Assembly (NCBI GenBank): GCA_019090225.1
Contig: JAHRWI010000007.1
Location: 1-51,091, forward strand
Source of the DNA: Porticoccaceae bacterium
GTDB lineage: Bacteria > Pseudomonadota > Gammaproteobacteria > Pseudomonadales > Porticoccaceae
DNA length: 51,091 nucleotides
Direction: 5' to 3'
Shown here one piece after another: positions 26,883 to 35,848 of this stretch. The position numbers were made by a program, and so were the translations under genes. Under the pieces are notes generated by a model, which was given only the letters and a program-made list of their open reading frames with translations, was not told the DNA's origin and searched no databases. The stretch's first letter is position 1, and each line of letters starts with the position of its first letter.

Positions 26883-29378
26883 ATGGATTCCAACGGGAAA
26901 AAACCACAATTTATACGTTGGTTCGAAGAACTAACGATTGATGATGTGCCCCTGGTGGGCGGCAAAAATGCCGCCCTCGGTGAACTTTATCGCCAGCTAG
27001 TTCCCGCAAGGGTTCGGGTACCCAACGGTTTTGCCATCACGGCGGATGCCTACTGGTACTGCCTCAATCAGGCCGGAATCAAAAAGCCCCTTGAGAGTAT
27101 ACTTTCCCACCTGCAGGCTGATAGTGTCGACTCCCTCGCCAGCTGTGGCAGCCAGATTCGCACGCTGATTTACGAGGCGGGTCTGCCGGGCGACCTGGAG
27201 GATGAAGTTCTCGCGGCAAGTCAGCAATTACGCAAACAGTACCAGGGCCATATCAGCTTTGCCGTACGCTCATCTGCAACTGCGGAAGATTTACCCCAGG
27301 CTTCCTTTGCTGGCCAGCACGACTCCTTTCTTAATATAAATTCGGATGCAGAACTGCTTGAAGCCTGCCGACGCTGTTATGCCAGCCTGTTCACTGATCG
27401 CGCCATACATTACCGCATAGATCAGGGCTTCGAACATATGTCTGTGGCGCTCTCTATCGGCATTATGAAGATGGTGCGCTCCGACCTAGCCGCCAGCGGT
27501 GTGATGTTTTCCATCGATACCGAAAGTGGTTTCCCCGATGTCGCCTTTATCACCGCCGCTTATGGTCTCGGTGAAACTGTGGTCCAGGGCCAGGTAGCGC
27601 CGGATGAGTTTCACGTGCATAAGCCAACCTTTGAGCAGGGCTATCGCGCCGTGCTGCGTCGTGCACTGGGTAGCAAGCGAGTAAAAATGGTCTATTCCAA
27701 TAGGCGCCCTAAAGAACTACCTGAGGACTTATCCACAGCACTACCCAAAGAGCAATCACTCGCTCGCCCCGAAGATCAGACAACCGAAACAATGCCGGTA
27801 ACAAGCGCCGATCAAACGCGATTCTGTATCAGTGATGGGGATGTGCTCACCCTTACCGATTACTGTATCAAGACAGAGCACCACTTCTCTGCACGCGCTG
27901 GCCACCCCGTCCCCATGGACATGGAATGGGCGAAAGATGGTATCGATGGAGAACTGTATTTAATACAGGCGCGGCCTGAGACCGTTATGGCCCGGCAGAA
28001 TCCCTTGGTTAGCAAAAATTATCGCCTCATTGGCAAGCCAGGCGAAAGCCTTACACTAGGCCGCGCAGTAGGCTCCTCTATCGCCTCGGGTCGGGCGCGG
28101 ATTATTAATAACGCCAGCGAACTGGCTACCTTTCAAGCAGGGGAGGTATTGATTTCCAAAAATACCGCCCCCGACTGGGAGCCGGTGATGAAAATCGCTG
28201 CCGCCATCGTCACCGATACCGGCGGTCGCACCTGCCATGCGGCGATTATCGCCCGGGAACTCGGCATCACTGCGGTTGTCGGTACCAGTGACGCCACGCA
28301 AACCATAAAGGAAGGTCGGGAAGTCACCATATCCTGCGCGGAAGGGGATCAGGGAATGGTTTACCCCGGCGTGATCCCCTTCCAGATTGACGAATTGAAC
28401 ATCAAAGACCTGCCACGGCCCAAAACCCGAGTGATGCTAAATCTGGGCAATCCGGATCTGGCCTTCAAAACTGCACTGTTGCCGAGCGATGGGGTGGGAC
28501 TTGCCCGCGTGGAATTTATTATCGCTGAACACACCAAAGCTCACCCCATGGCCCTGCTACACCCGGAACAGATTACTGATCCGAAGGTGCGCAAAGACCT
28601 GTTCCATCGAGCGCGTCACCACGACTCCCCGGCCGACTACTTTGTCGAGCGCCTCTCGGAGGGCGTCGGCACCATCGCTGCGGCCTTTTACCCCAGGCCA
28701 GTAGTGGTGCGCATGTCCGACTTCAAGAGCAATGAATACGCAGCCCTTCCCGGAGGAGTCGACTTCGAGCTAAACGAGGAAAACCCGATGATCGGCTTCC
28801 GTGGTGCGGCCCGCTACACTCACCCCACCTACGCCGAAGGCTTTGCTTTGGAATGTAGCGCCATGAAACGGGTTCGGGACCTTATGGGTCTGAACAATGT
28901 CATCCTGATGATTCCCTTTTGCCGGCGCATCGACGAAGCTAAATCCGTCCTTGATGCGATGGCAGAGAACGGGCTGCAGCGCGGTGATAACGGCTTACAA
29001 ATCTATGTCATGTGCGAAATACCCAATAACGTCATTCTTATCGACGAGTTCGCGAAGCTCTTTGACGGCTTTTCGATTGGCTCCAACGACCTGACCCAAC
29101 TCACCCTGGGTGTCGACCGGGACTCAGAAATCGTAGCCTTTGATTTTGATGAGCGGGACCCCGGAGTCAAGGCAATGATTCGTATGGCGGTGGAAGGTTG
29201 CCGCCGCAACCAGCGTCATTCTGGCTTATGTGGGCAGGCCCCCTCCGATTATCCAGACATGGCCGAGTACCTGGTGGAACTAGGTATCGACTCCATCAGT
29301 GTGACGCCAGATACCTTCCTGTCCACACTTCGCCTGGTAGCAGATGTTGAAAAACGACTAACTGAAAAAGTGCCGTGA
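26883..29378 (+). CDS. ppsA: Phosphoenolpyruvate synthase
   Basis: Converts pyruvate plus ATP to PEP, AMP and phosphate. At 831 residues it fits the family (about 790) with an extra acidic insert around residues 280-305. Order: N-terminal ATP-grasp (GGKNAALGELYRQL, VRSSATAEDLPQASFAGQ), swivelling domain with the phospho-His in GGRTCHAAIIARELG (near 450), and the PEP/pyruvate barrel with GLARVEFII, IGSNDLTQLTLGVDRD and CGQAPSDYP (catalytic Cys near 782). Start at ATG 26883. Together with PFOR this allows acetyl-CoA to PEP conversion, or pyruvate handling under low oxygen. It ends the operon of the amidohydrolase/QEGLA/ATP-grasp set. Confidence 0.93.
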   Translation: MDSNGKKPQFIRWFEELTIDDVPLVGGKNAALGELYRQLVPARVRVPNGFAITADAYWYCLNQAGIKKPLESILSHLQADSVDSLASCGSQIRTLIYEAGLPGDLEDEVLAASQQLRKQYQGHISFAVRSSATAEDLPQASFAGQHDSFLNINSDAELLEACRRCYASLFTDRAIHYRIDQGFEHMSVALSIGIMKMVRSDLAASGVMFSIDTESGFPDVAFITAAYGLGETVVQGQVAPDEFHVHKPTFEQGYRAVLRRALGSKRVKMVYSNRRPKELPEDLSTALPKEQSLARPEDQTTETMPVTSADQTRFCISDGDVLTLTDYCIKTEHHFSARAGHPVPMDMEWAKDGIDGELYLIQARPETVMARQNPLVSKNYRLIGKPGESLTLGRAVGSSIASGRARIINNASELATFQAGEVLISKNTAPDWEPVMKIAAAIVTDTGGRTCHAAIIARELGITAVVGTSDATQTIKEGREVTISCAEGDQGMVYPGVIPFQIDELNIKDLPRPKTRVMLNLGNPDLAFKTALLPSDGVGLARVEFIIAEHTKAHPMALLHPEQITDPKVRKDLFHRARHHDSPADYFVERLSEGVGTIAAAFYPRPVVVRMSDFKSNEYAALPGGVDFELNEENPMIGFRGAARYTHPTYAEGFALECSAMKRVRDLMGLNNVILMIPFCRRIDEAKSVLDAMAENGLQRGDNGLQIYVMCEIPNNVILIDEFAKLFDGFSIGSNDLTQLTLGVDRDSEIVAFDFDERDPGVKAMIRMAVEGCRRNQRHSGLCGQAPSDYPDMAEYLVELGIDSISVTPDTFLSTLRLVADVEKRLTEKVP

Positions 29379-29490
29379 GTGTATATCTCTGGCGACGGGC
29401 CGTACTGAAAACCTCGGTGACGGAAATTCTGAACCCTGGCACTAAACCAGACCGCCGGGCGAATGCGGGCGCAAAAAGATAAGCTACAAG

Positions 29491-29512
29491 CACTGGTTCA
29501 CGCCTCCATTGA
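29491..29512. repeat. 22-bp repeat, copy 1 (second copy at 32557-32578)
   Basis: CACTGGTTCACGCCTCCATT-GA occurs here and, identically, just beyond the 3' end of the intact P-type ATPase gene. Copy 1 directly abuts the ATPase fragment, which suggests a recombination junction. Confidence 0.75.
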
Positions 29513-29633
29513 TAGCGGTGCCTGGATGGTCACCAGTAATCATCACCGGAGTAATTCCCGCCATGAGGCAATCCGCCACGGCCTGCGGTAGTTCTGGTCG
29601 CGGCGGATCAATCAGCGTCAGAAGCCCCAAATA
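29513..29633 (-). pseudogene. Remnant of a Ca2+-type P-ATPase gene (A/P-domain region)
   Basis: On the minus strand it reads [20 protein letters not shown] then [15 protein letters not shown], matching the phosphorylation/N-domain exit of the intact ATPase at 32614-35256. By eye the DNA is about 85-90% identical to 33609-33729 over 120 bp. It has neither start nor the rest of the protein. Because it is clearly diverged from the intact copy, it is either an old partial duplication or the scar of a lost paralogue. Confidence 0.8.
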
Positions 29634-29728
29634 CAGCCTTGATCGATTCTTGCAATTGATCAACCCTTGACCAGAACTGTGATTTATCAACGCCAGTGAT
29701 TCATCGATTAGCGACTAAAAAAACTCCC

Positions 29729-30169
29729 ATGCGCAACCGAGTATTCACATATATCACCCGAGGGGCAGAGCTACTGGTCCTTGATTATCTTGATCATTCT
29801 TACTCTGAACCTCAAATTCCAGGTGGAACAATCGAACCTGGAGAATCCCCGGAAGCAGCAGCAACCCGTGAAGCGGAAGAGGAAACCGGGCTGACAGACT
29901 TAAAGGTAATTTCTTTCCTTGGCTCATTCAAAAAAGACCTGCGAGACATCGGCAGGGATGAAATCATTCAAGCCTGGTTCTTTCATTTGGAGGCTGGAAA
30001 TCCAACACCGGAAAGGTGGCTGCATACTGAAGCCGACCCCCATGACGGCGAGGACTCAATCGTTTTTGAACTATACTGGGTTCCTGTCGACGCAATACCT
30101 CAGCTGGGGGGCATTGACAGCGCGATGTTATCGAAGCTCAAAGAATCCTTTGCCAATCCCGAAGCATAA
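29729..30169 (+). CDS. NUDIX hydrolase
   Basis: 146 residues from ATG 29729 (a GTG at 29696 would add 11). The Nudix box is complete: GGTIEPGESPEAAATREAEEETGL, fitting Gx5Ex7REUxEExGU with the metal-binding glutamates in place. The family hydrolyses nucleoside diphosphates linked to another moiety, including damaged nucleotides and NADH; the target is not defined here. The RBS is unclear for both starts. It lies between the ATPase remnant and the DUF1269 gene. In this stress-type island it could sanitise nucleotides, which is inference. Confidence 0.85.
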   Translation: MRNRVFTYITRGAELLVLDYLDHSYSEPQIPGGTIEPGESPEAAATREAEEETGLTDLKVISFLGSFKKDLRDIGRDEIIQAWFFHLEAGNPTPERWLHTEADPHDGEDSIVFELYWVPVDAIPQLGGIDSAMLSKLKESFANPEA

Positions 30170-30566
30170 AAGTTGTAGCCGCTGAATGTTGTAGCAACTA
30201 AAAGTTGTACGAACGCAGCTAGACAAGGTGTTTAGCGGATAAATAAAAAGCATGGCCAATAATAATGTGGCGCCGGGCTTTAATTCTAGTGAGGCTAAGT
30301 CGTATTGAATTCATATCGCAATTTCGTAATAGAACATGACGCGGCAGAGTCATCGGCCACAGATTCTAAACGAGCTCCTTCTTATGATGAAAATCATTTA
30401 TATTTAGATTAAAAATCCTGTACTTTGGTTGGCGGGGTCGAAAATACATTTCGCGGTGGGCATCCCTTAGAAAGCAAACTAGGTGGATAAGGCCAGCGAT
30501 CTCAGGTAGCGGCAATCCTGGACGGGTCAGCTGGATTAAAATTAAGACAATAGAGGCTCTAGATTT
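30170..30566. other. Intergenic region upstream of the DUF1269 gene
   Basis: 397 bp without ORFs of interest. Short direct repeats AGTTGTA/TGTTGTA occur at 30172-30210. A TGAT-N4-ATCA palindrome at 30384-30397 is listed separately. I see no terminator. Confidence 0.5.
30384..30426 (+). promoter_or_regulatory. Weak FNR-like site before the DUF1269 gene
   Basis: ATGAT-GAAA-ATCAT has the inner TGAT-N4-ATCA core of an FNR box but not the outer TT/AA. TACTTT at 30421-30426 could be a poor -10, giving a box centre at about -42.5. The 5' leader would then be long (about 134 nt). Tentative. Confidence 0.3.
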
Positions 30567-31085
30567 ATGAAACGGATTTACTTTTTACTACCCACGGTAC
30601 AATCAGCGGAGAGCATAGTGACAGAGCTGGTAGCCAATGATCTCCCAGAAAAACGTATTCATCTGATTGCAAACGAAAGCACTTCACTGGAAGATTTGCC
30701 TGAAGCAACACTGCTGCAGAAAAGCGATTTCATCCCCGCCGTGGAGCGCGGCATTCCCATTGGAGGCACGACAGGTTTGCTTGCCGGTCTAGTCGCTATG
30801 GCCATTCCAGGTTTTGGTGGGATTGTTAGTGGAGGTGCGCTTATTGCTACAACCTTAGCCGGTGCAGGTGTTGGTACCTTACTGGGCAGCATGGTGGCAC
30901 TGGAAATTCCTAACACCCGCCACAAGGCCTTTCAGGAAGCCATCGATAAAGGCGAGATCCTTATGCTCGTCGATGCCCCGAAAGATCAGGTCGGCCACAT
31001 AACGGAAGTCGTTATCCGCCATCACGCAGAAGCCGAGTTAGAGGATATAGAGCCGAGAACGGCTCTGCTACCACCAGGTTATTGA
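30567..31085 (+). CDS. DUF1269-type membrane-associated protein
   Basis: 172 residues. A soluble beta-alpha N-terminus (RIYFLLPTVQSAESIVTELV) is followed by two Gly/Ala-rich hydrophobic hairpin segments (about residues 70-110: GGTTGLLAGLVAMAIPGFGG, then SGGALIATTLAGAGVGTLLG) and a soluble C-terminus with GEILMLVDAPKDQV. This is the pattern of DUF1269 proteins, whose function is unknown; the glycine-zipper-like helices suggest membrane insertion or oligomerisation. AGAGG precedes ATG 30567. First of three plus-strand genes with the ferritin-like and ZIP genes. Confidence 0.75.
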   Translation: MKRIYFLLPTVQSAESIVTELVANDLPEKRIHLIANESTSLEDLPEATLLQKSDFIPAVERGIPIGGTTGLLAGLVAMAIPGFGGIVSGGALIATTLAGAGVGTLLGSMVALEIPNTRHKAFQEAIDKGEILMLVDAPKDQVGHITEVVIRHHAEAELEDIEPRTALLPPGY

Positions 31086-31221
31086 GTAGGATGAGTTCTC
31101 TATACGTGGCACGGTGGTAGGTGGATCAGATCGGATATTGTTGTAAATTAAGTAGGCTCCCTGCGATGATAGGCTTGCAGGGCGGCGATCAATAAAGATA
31201 TGTCTCACAAAGGGGAAGGCC

Positions 31222-31695
31222 ATGCCGAAGATTCTTGAAGCAATCCTGACCGAGGCTCTGGATGACGAATATAAAGCCAGAGCAAGCTATCAACTGATAC
31301 TGAACAAGTTCGGTGATGTTCGGCCGTTTTCAAATATCGTAGAATCCGAAAACCGGCATATCGGGGCACTTTCGGTGCTTTTCCAGAAATACGGCATTGC
31401 CATTCCAGACGATAACTGGGAAACAAAAGTAGAGGCCCCTGCCAGCAGGCTTGCCGCTTGCGAGTCTGGCGTCGAAGCTGAAATCGAAAATGCCGCGATG
31501 TATGACAGGTTAATTAAGCTCGCCGAGGCCTACCCAGATGTGCAGGCGGTGCTTAGGCAGTTGCAAAGGGCGTCTCAGGAGAATCATCTTCCCGCTTTCC
31601 AACGTTGTGTGGCCAGAGGAAACAAACCGGGCGAGCCTTCTACAGGCGGACGACGACGCAGACGCGGTCAAGGCTGTGATCAAGGCAGCAGGTAA
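31222..31695 (+). CDS. Ferritin-like DUF2202 domain protein
   Basis: 157 residues, mostly a four-helix bundle. Carboxylate/histidine ligands are seen as EALDDEYKARASY in helix 1, VESENRHIGAL in helix 2, ESGVEAEIENAAMYD in helix 3 and RASQENHLPAFQRC in helix 4, the di-metal E...ExxH pattern of ferritin-like proteins. The tail is Gly/Arg-rich (GGRRRRRGQG). AAGGGGAAGG gives a strong RBS before ATG 31222. It probably binds iron or another metal; the neighbouring ZIP and VIT transporters agree with metal handling. Exact role unknown. Confidence 0.8.
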   Translation: MPKILEAILTEALDDEYKARASYQLILNKFGDVRPFSNIVESENRHIGALSVLFQKYGIAIPDDNWETKVEAPASRLAACESGVEAEIENAAMYDRLIKLAEAYPDVQAVLRQLQRASQENHLPAFQRCVARGNKPGEPSTGGRRRRRGQGCDQGSR

Positions 31696-31732
31696 ATAAA
31701 ATTCGTCCCCGCCCTGTCTTTTTTAAGTGACC

Positions 31733-32473
31733 ATGACGACGCTAACATGGATAGTGTCAAGCAGCCTGGTGATGAGCGGCATCGCTCTTGTCGGCGCGGT
31801 GACGCTGGTATTAAAGCCGGAAACGCTGGAAAAAATCATTCTGCCTCTGGTGGCTTTTGCCGCAGGGTCGCTGATAGGCGGCGCTTTTCTACACATGATC
31901 CCCGCCGGTCTATCCAGCTACGGTAACACCACCACTTTCTATCTGTGGATACTGTTTGGCTTTACAGTTTTTTTCATACTTGAACAATTCCTGCACTGGC
32001 ATCATTGTCATCGAGAAGGCGCGGACGGCAAGCAGCCGCTGACCTATCTGATATTGATCGGCGATGGCCTGCACAATTTTATCGGCGGGCTCGCGGTGGC
32101 TGGCACCTTTCTGATCGATATCCGCCTGGGGATTATGGCCTGGCTAGCGGCTGCCGCACACGAAATCCCCCAGGAATTAGGCGATTTTGGCGTCCTGATT
32201 CATGGTGGCTGGAAAAAATCGCGAGCGCTGCTTTTTAATGTGTTATCGGCGTTAACTTTTCTGGTGGGCGGCATAATCGCCTATGTCGCTTCCTTCCGCT
32301 TTAATGTGGACTTTCTGGTGCCCTTCGCGGCGGGCAATTTTCTCTATATCGGGGCCTCTGATCTCGTTCCAGAAGTCAACAAGCACGGTGAAATAAAAAC
32401 CAACGTTGTTCATTTCCTGGCGTTTGCCGCAGGTCTGTTCTTGATGTGGTTGATCAAATTCATTTTTGAATAA
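31733..32473 (+). CDS. ZIP family metal transporter
   Basis: Inner-membrane protein of 246 residues with about 7-8 helices. The ZIP metal-binding helices are clear: GDGLHNFIGGLAVAG (helix 4) and AAHEIPQELGDFGVL (helix 5). A His-rich loop HWHHCHREG lies between helices 3 and 4. ZIP proteins import Zn2+, Fe2+ or Mn2+. I prefer ATG 31733; the track begins two codons earlier at a GTG, and neither has a good RBS, so coupling to the upstream gene is possible. Convergent with the Ca2+-ATPase gene. Confidence 0.9.
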   Translation: MTTLTWIVSSSLVMSGIALVGAVTLVLKPETLEKIILPLVAFAAGSLIGGAFLHMIPAGLSSYGNTTTFYLWILFGFTVFFILEQFLHWHHCHREGADGKQPLTYLILIGDGLHNFIGGLAVAGTFLIDIRLGIMAWLAAAAHEIPQELGDFGVLIHGGWKKSRALLFNVLSALTFLVGGIIAYVASFRFNVDFLVPFAAGNFLYIGASDLVPEVNKHGEIKTNVVHFLAFAAGLFLMWLIKFIFE

Positions 32474-32556
32474 CGGCAGTGGGAGTAGTTGAAAAATATC
32501 CCGATGATTCGCCCCAGTGCAGCGAACTAATGCTATCCAAAGGTTGCCGCCGCAAC

Positions 32557-32578
32557 CACTGGTTCACGCCTCCATTGA
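32557..32578. repeat. 22-bp repeat, copy 2 (first copy at 29491-29512)
   Basis: Exact second copy of CACTGGTTCACGCCTCCATT-GA, lying between the ZIP gene and the 3' end of the intact P-type ATPase. See copy 1. Confidence 0.75.
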
Positions 32579-32613
32579 CTGCCCTTAGAAGCACTCTCCT
32601 AAGAAACACTTTC

Positions 32614-35256
32614 CTAATAAACCCTGCCCCGATAAATAAGACCACGACGCACCAGCCACTTTTCAATCTCCACCGCAAACAGAACCAGGGACGATAACAA
32701 CAGACAGACAACGAGGTCGAACAGGGGTAGAGCCTGAGTATGGAATATGCTGTTCAATGTTGGGACATAGATCACCGCCATCTGTAATGAAAGTGTCAAC
32801 AACACTGCACCTATTAGCGGCAGGTTGCTGACCAAACCCAGGCGAAACAGTGAAACGCTTTCACTGCGCACGGCCAGGGTATGAAATAGCTGTGACACCG
32901 TAAGTACCGTAAACACCATGGTCTGCCAGTATTCCACTCCACGAGAAATTGCCCATGCCATGGCCGCGATAGAGATACCACCGATAAACAGTCCAACCCA
33001 CACAATGTATTGCCACATTCCATGGGCGAAGATATTTTCCGCCGGTGGCCGTGGTGCACGGCGCATAATGCCAGGCTCAGCAGGCTCTGCAGTTAACGCC
33101 AATCCCGGCAGCCCATCAGTAATCAGGTTAATCCAGAGGATATGAATGGGCAATAGCGGTATGGGTAAGCCGAGAAATGGCGCGAGAAATAATGTCCATA
33201 TCTCACCGGAATTGGAGCTCATCGTATATTTGATGAACTTGCGGATGTTGTCGAAGATCCTGCGCCCCTCCCGCACCGCTCGAACAATGGTGGCAAAATC
33301 ATCATCCAGCAGCACCATGTCTGCCGCCTCTCGCGCCACATCGGTACCTTTCTGGCCCATGGCCACACCGATATTTGCGCGTTTCAGCGCTGGCGCATCA
33401 TTGACACCATCACCGGTCATGGCAACAAATTCACCCTTTACCTGCAGGGCTTTGACGATACGTAATTTCTGTTCCGGGTTCACTCGCGCATAGACCCGAA
33501 CAGAGTCAACAACGTGGGCAAACCTGTCATCGGATAGCTTTTCCAGCTCGTCACCACTCAACATGGTCTGAGCGTCATCGGTGATACCGAGACGTCGGGC
33601 GATGGCCATAGCGGTGCCTGGATGGTCACCAGTGATCATCACCGGAGTGATCCCCGCCGTTAGGCAATCCGCCACGGCCTGCGGTGCTTCTGGTCGTGGC
33701 GGGTCAATCAGCGCCACCAGTCCCAGAAACGTCAAGTTGTGTTCAGTTGTCTCAGCCTCTAAGGGTTCCGGCAATGCCGTAAATTCGCGCTTTGCCAGCG
33801 CCAGCACCCGGTAACCTTCGTTGGCTAACTGCGTCGCCTCGGCCAACACAGCCTCGGGCTCAAATGCCAGTTCAAATGCTGTTGCTCTATCAAGCCCTAA
33901 CGACTTGTCACATTGGGCCAAAACTCGTTCCGGTGCGCCCTTAACGTAGGCAAGCACACCTTCCGCTGACTGATGTAAGGTAGTCATCTGTTTGCGTTGA
34001 CTGTCGAAAGGAATAACGGCCAGCCTGGGTTTCACCAGCTCCAGCGCCACCTTGTCAAAACCAGCCCTGTCGGCCGCCTCAAACAGGGCTAGCTCGGTCG
34101 GTTCACCCGCTGGTTTTCCATCCCTGTCCGCCACATCGTTGTTCAGAGCCATGGCCTCTCCTAGCTCCGCCCAGGCCACATTGCTTCCTGATTCAGGCAG
34201 TGACTCATGTCGCTCATTTGCGGCAAAGAACAATTCAGCGCTCATGCGGTTGCGTGTCAAGGTGCCGGTCTTGTCAGTACAAATATAGGTCACCGAACCG
34301 AGGGTCTCCACCGCAGGCAGATTACGCACCAGAGCCTTGTGACGAATCAGCTTGTGCGCACCGAGAGCCAGCGAGATGGTCACCACTGCGGGTAAGGCTT
34401 CCGGTATCGCCGCGACCGCCAGACTCACTGCGGTCAAAAACATCAGCATGACCGGCTGGCCCTGGAGTAAACCAGCAATAAACACCACTGCAGAAATGGC
34501 CAACACAGCCAGGGCGAGATAACGACCGAAACGGGTCAAACGTACTTGCAGTGGCGTCTTTACACTCGCCGCTCCCTGCAGTAGTTCTGCGATACGGCCA
34601 ATCTCCGTGTCCAGGCCCGTGGCAATCACCAGGCCTTTGCCACCTCCACGAGTAACCAGGCTGCTCTTGAAGACCATATTTTGGCGATCTCCCAATGGTA
34701 GATTCGCATCGCTTAATAGCACTTGCTGCTTGTTAACAGGATGGGACTCACCGGTCAGAGCCGCTTCATCAACGCCCATTTCGTCCACGCCCAGCAAACG
34801 CAGATCGGCAGGTACAATATTACCCGCTTCCAGCAATACGACATCGCCGGGCACCAGTTCCGAGGCCGCCAGGGTAATGGCCCGACCATCGCGCAACACC
34901 AGAGCGTCAGGAGCGGCCATTTCCCGCAGGGCCGCTACGGCGCGCTCTGCCCTGAACTCCTGCACCACTCCGATGATGGCGTTGAGCAAAATAATCACCA
35001 GAATGGCAATGGTGTCCTGGGGCTCACCGATAAAGCCAGAAATCACCGCCGCCGCCAACAGTACGACGATCATGAAGTCAGTAAACTGCTCCAGTAGCAT
35101 ATGCAACAAGGTGCGACGGCGTTTTTCGGGGAGGGTATTTAAGCCGTGTTCAGCCAAACGTTTTTGTGCCTCGGCGGCACTCAAACCTGCTGCTGAGGAA
35201 TCGAGGTGCGACAGGGCCTCATCGGCCCCAACACAATGCCAGACCACCGCTTGCAT
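32614..35256 (-). CDS. Calcium-type P-type ATPase (type II cation-transporting)
   Basis: Inner-membrane ATP-driven cation pump of 880 residues. Order: N-terminal cation ATPase domain (DEALSHLDSSAAGLS), A domain with DEAALTGES, M4 with PEALPAVVTISLALG, phosphorylation site ICTDKTGTLTRN (Asp near 328), hinge TGDGVNDAPALKRA, and M6 NLITDGLPGLAL. The PEALP and DGLP motifs fit Ca2+/Mn2+ (SERCA/PMR1-like) pumps. I start at ATG 35256, 1 bp after the VIT stop; the track start lies inside VIT. Last gene of DUF211-VIT-ATPase. A diverged fragment of a homologue lies at 29513-29633. Confidence 0.92.
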   Translation of the reverse strand: MQAVVWHCVGADEALSHLDSSAAGLSAAEAQKRLAEHGLNTLPEKRRRTLLHMLLEQFTDFMIVVLLAAAVISGFIGEPQDTIAILVIILLNAIIGVVQEFRAERAVAALREMAAPDALVLRDGRAITLAASELVPGDVVLLEAGNIVPADLRLLGVDEMGVDEAALTGESHPVNKQQVLLSDANLPLGDRQNMVFKSSLVTRGGGKGLVIATGLDTEIGRIAELLQGAASVKTPLQVRLTRFGRYLALAVLAISAVVFIAGLLQGQPVMLMFLTAVSLAVAAIPEALPAVVTISLALGAHKLIRHKALVRNLPAVETLGSVTYICTDKTGTLTRNRMSAELFFAANERHESLPESGSNVAWAELGEAMALNNDVADRDGKPAGEPTELALFEAADRAGFDKVALELVKPRLAVIPFDSQRKQMTTLHQSAEGVLAYVKGAPERVLAQCDKSLGLDRATAFELAFEPEAVLAEATQLANEGYRVLALAKREFTALPEPLEAETTEHNLTFLGLVALIDPPRPEAPQAVADCLTAGITPVMITGDHPGTAMAIARRLGITDDAQTMLSGDELEKLSDDRFAHVVDSVRVYARVNPEQKLRIVKALQVKGEFVAMTGDGVNDAPALKRANIGVAMGQKGTDVAREAADMVLLDDDFATIVRAVREGRRIFDNIRKFIKYTMSSNSGEIWTLFLAPFLGLPIPLLPIHILWINLITDGLPGLALTAEPAEPGIMRRAPRPPAENIFAHGMWQYIVWVGLFIGGISIAAMAWAISRGVEYWQTMVFTVLTVSQLFHTLAVRSESVSLFRLGLVSNLPLIGAVLLTLSLQMAVIYVPTLNSIFHTQALPLFDLVVCLLLSSLVLFAVEIEKWLVRRGLIYRGRVY

Positions 35257-35257
35257 C

Positions 35258-35842
35258 TTAACCACCGACAAACAGGTAAATAAGCGCGGCGGTCGCCACC
35301 GCGACCAGCAAAGTCTGTAAGCCACTGCGCAGCCATGAAATATCTGCGACACGACCAAGAAATACGCCGAGCAAAAAAATCAGCATCAGCGCCACAAGAA
35401 TGGCCGCATAAAGTGGTGATACGGGTAGCGGGACACCTAGACTCCCTAACCATAGTGGCATCAGGATCAGCAGTGAAATAATAAGCGGCGCCAAACCATT
35501 AACCAGCGCCACCAACAGGGGTGTAAGGCGCGCCGCTTCACCATGCGTGCTTTTCTGGAGATCGCTAATCATTGCTTTCTCCAGCTTGCCCAGGGCGCGT
35601 CGCTGCTCCGCAGATTCACTAACATAAGCACTACTAAGGCCACTCATACCCAGGGCAATAGCCGCGCCCAGGCAGACGTTAATAATCACGGCTAAATCGG
35701 CAGGTGCGCTGACAAGAAATCCGAGAATGAGTCCCATCATAGTGAGTGCGCCATCAAAACCATTGACCACAAAATAACGCCGTAAAACAAGGTGGCTATG
35801 GGTGATACGCAGCAGAAATCTGGCGTGTTTTAAGCGACCCAT
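35258..35842 (-). CDS. VIT1/CCC1-family transporter-like membrane protein
   Basis: Membrane protein of 194 residues, about five helices. The N-terminus VNGFDGALTMMGLILGFL and the segment GMSGLSSAYVSESAEQRRAL match the VIT/CCC1 fold, which moves Fe2+ or Mn2+ out of the cytosol. The helical cytoplasmic linker (about residues 75-105) is shorter than in plant VIT1. It lies 6 bp after the DUF211 gene and 1 bp before the ATPase start, so one operon is certain by spacing. The ion is not determined. Confidence 0.83.
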   Translation of the reverse strand: MGRLKHARFLLRITHSHLVLRRYFVVNGFDGALTMMGLILGFLVSAPADLAVIINVCLGAAIALGMSGLSSAYVSESAEQRRALGKLEKAMISDLQKSTHGEAARLTPLLVALVNGLAPLIISLLILMPLWLGSLGVPLPVSPLYAAILVALMLIFLLGVFLGRVADISWLRSGLQTLLVAVATAALIYLFVGG

Positions 35843-35848
35843 AAAAGC

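Larger units (their letters stand above)
29379..29728. other. Intergenic region after PEP synthase with a degenerate gene fragment
   Basis: No intact gene. The middle holds the P-type ATPase remnant and the 22-bp repeat listed separately. The first 110 bp (29379-29490) show nothing I recognise. Confidence 0.5.

Noticed and set aside
34607-35320. 237-aa plus-strand ORF opposite the P-type ATPase
   Set aside because: Shadow frame, Ser/Arg-rich and without any motif.
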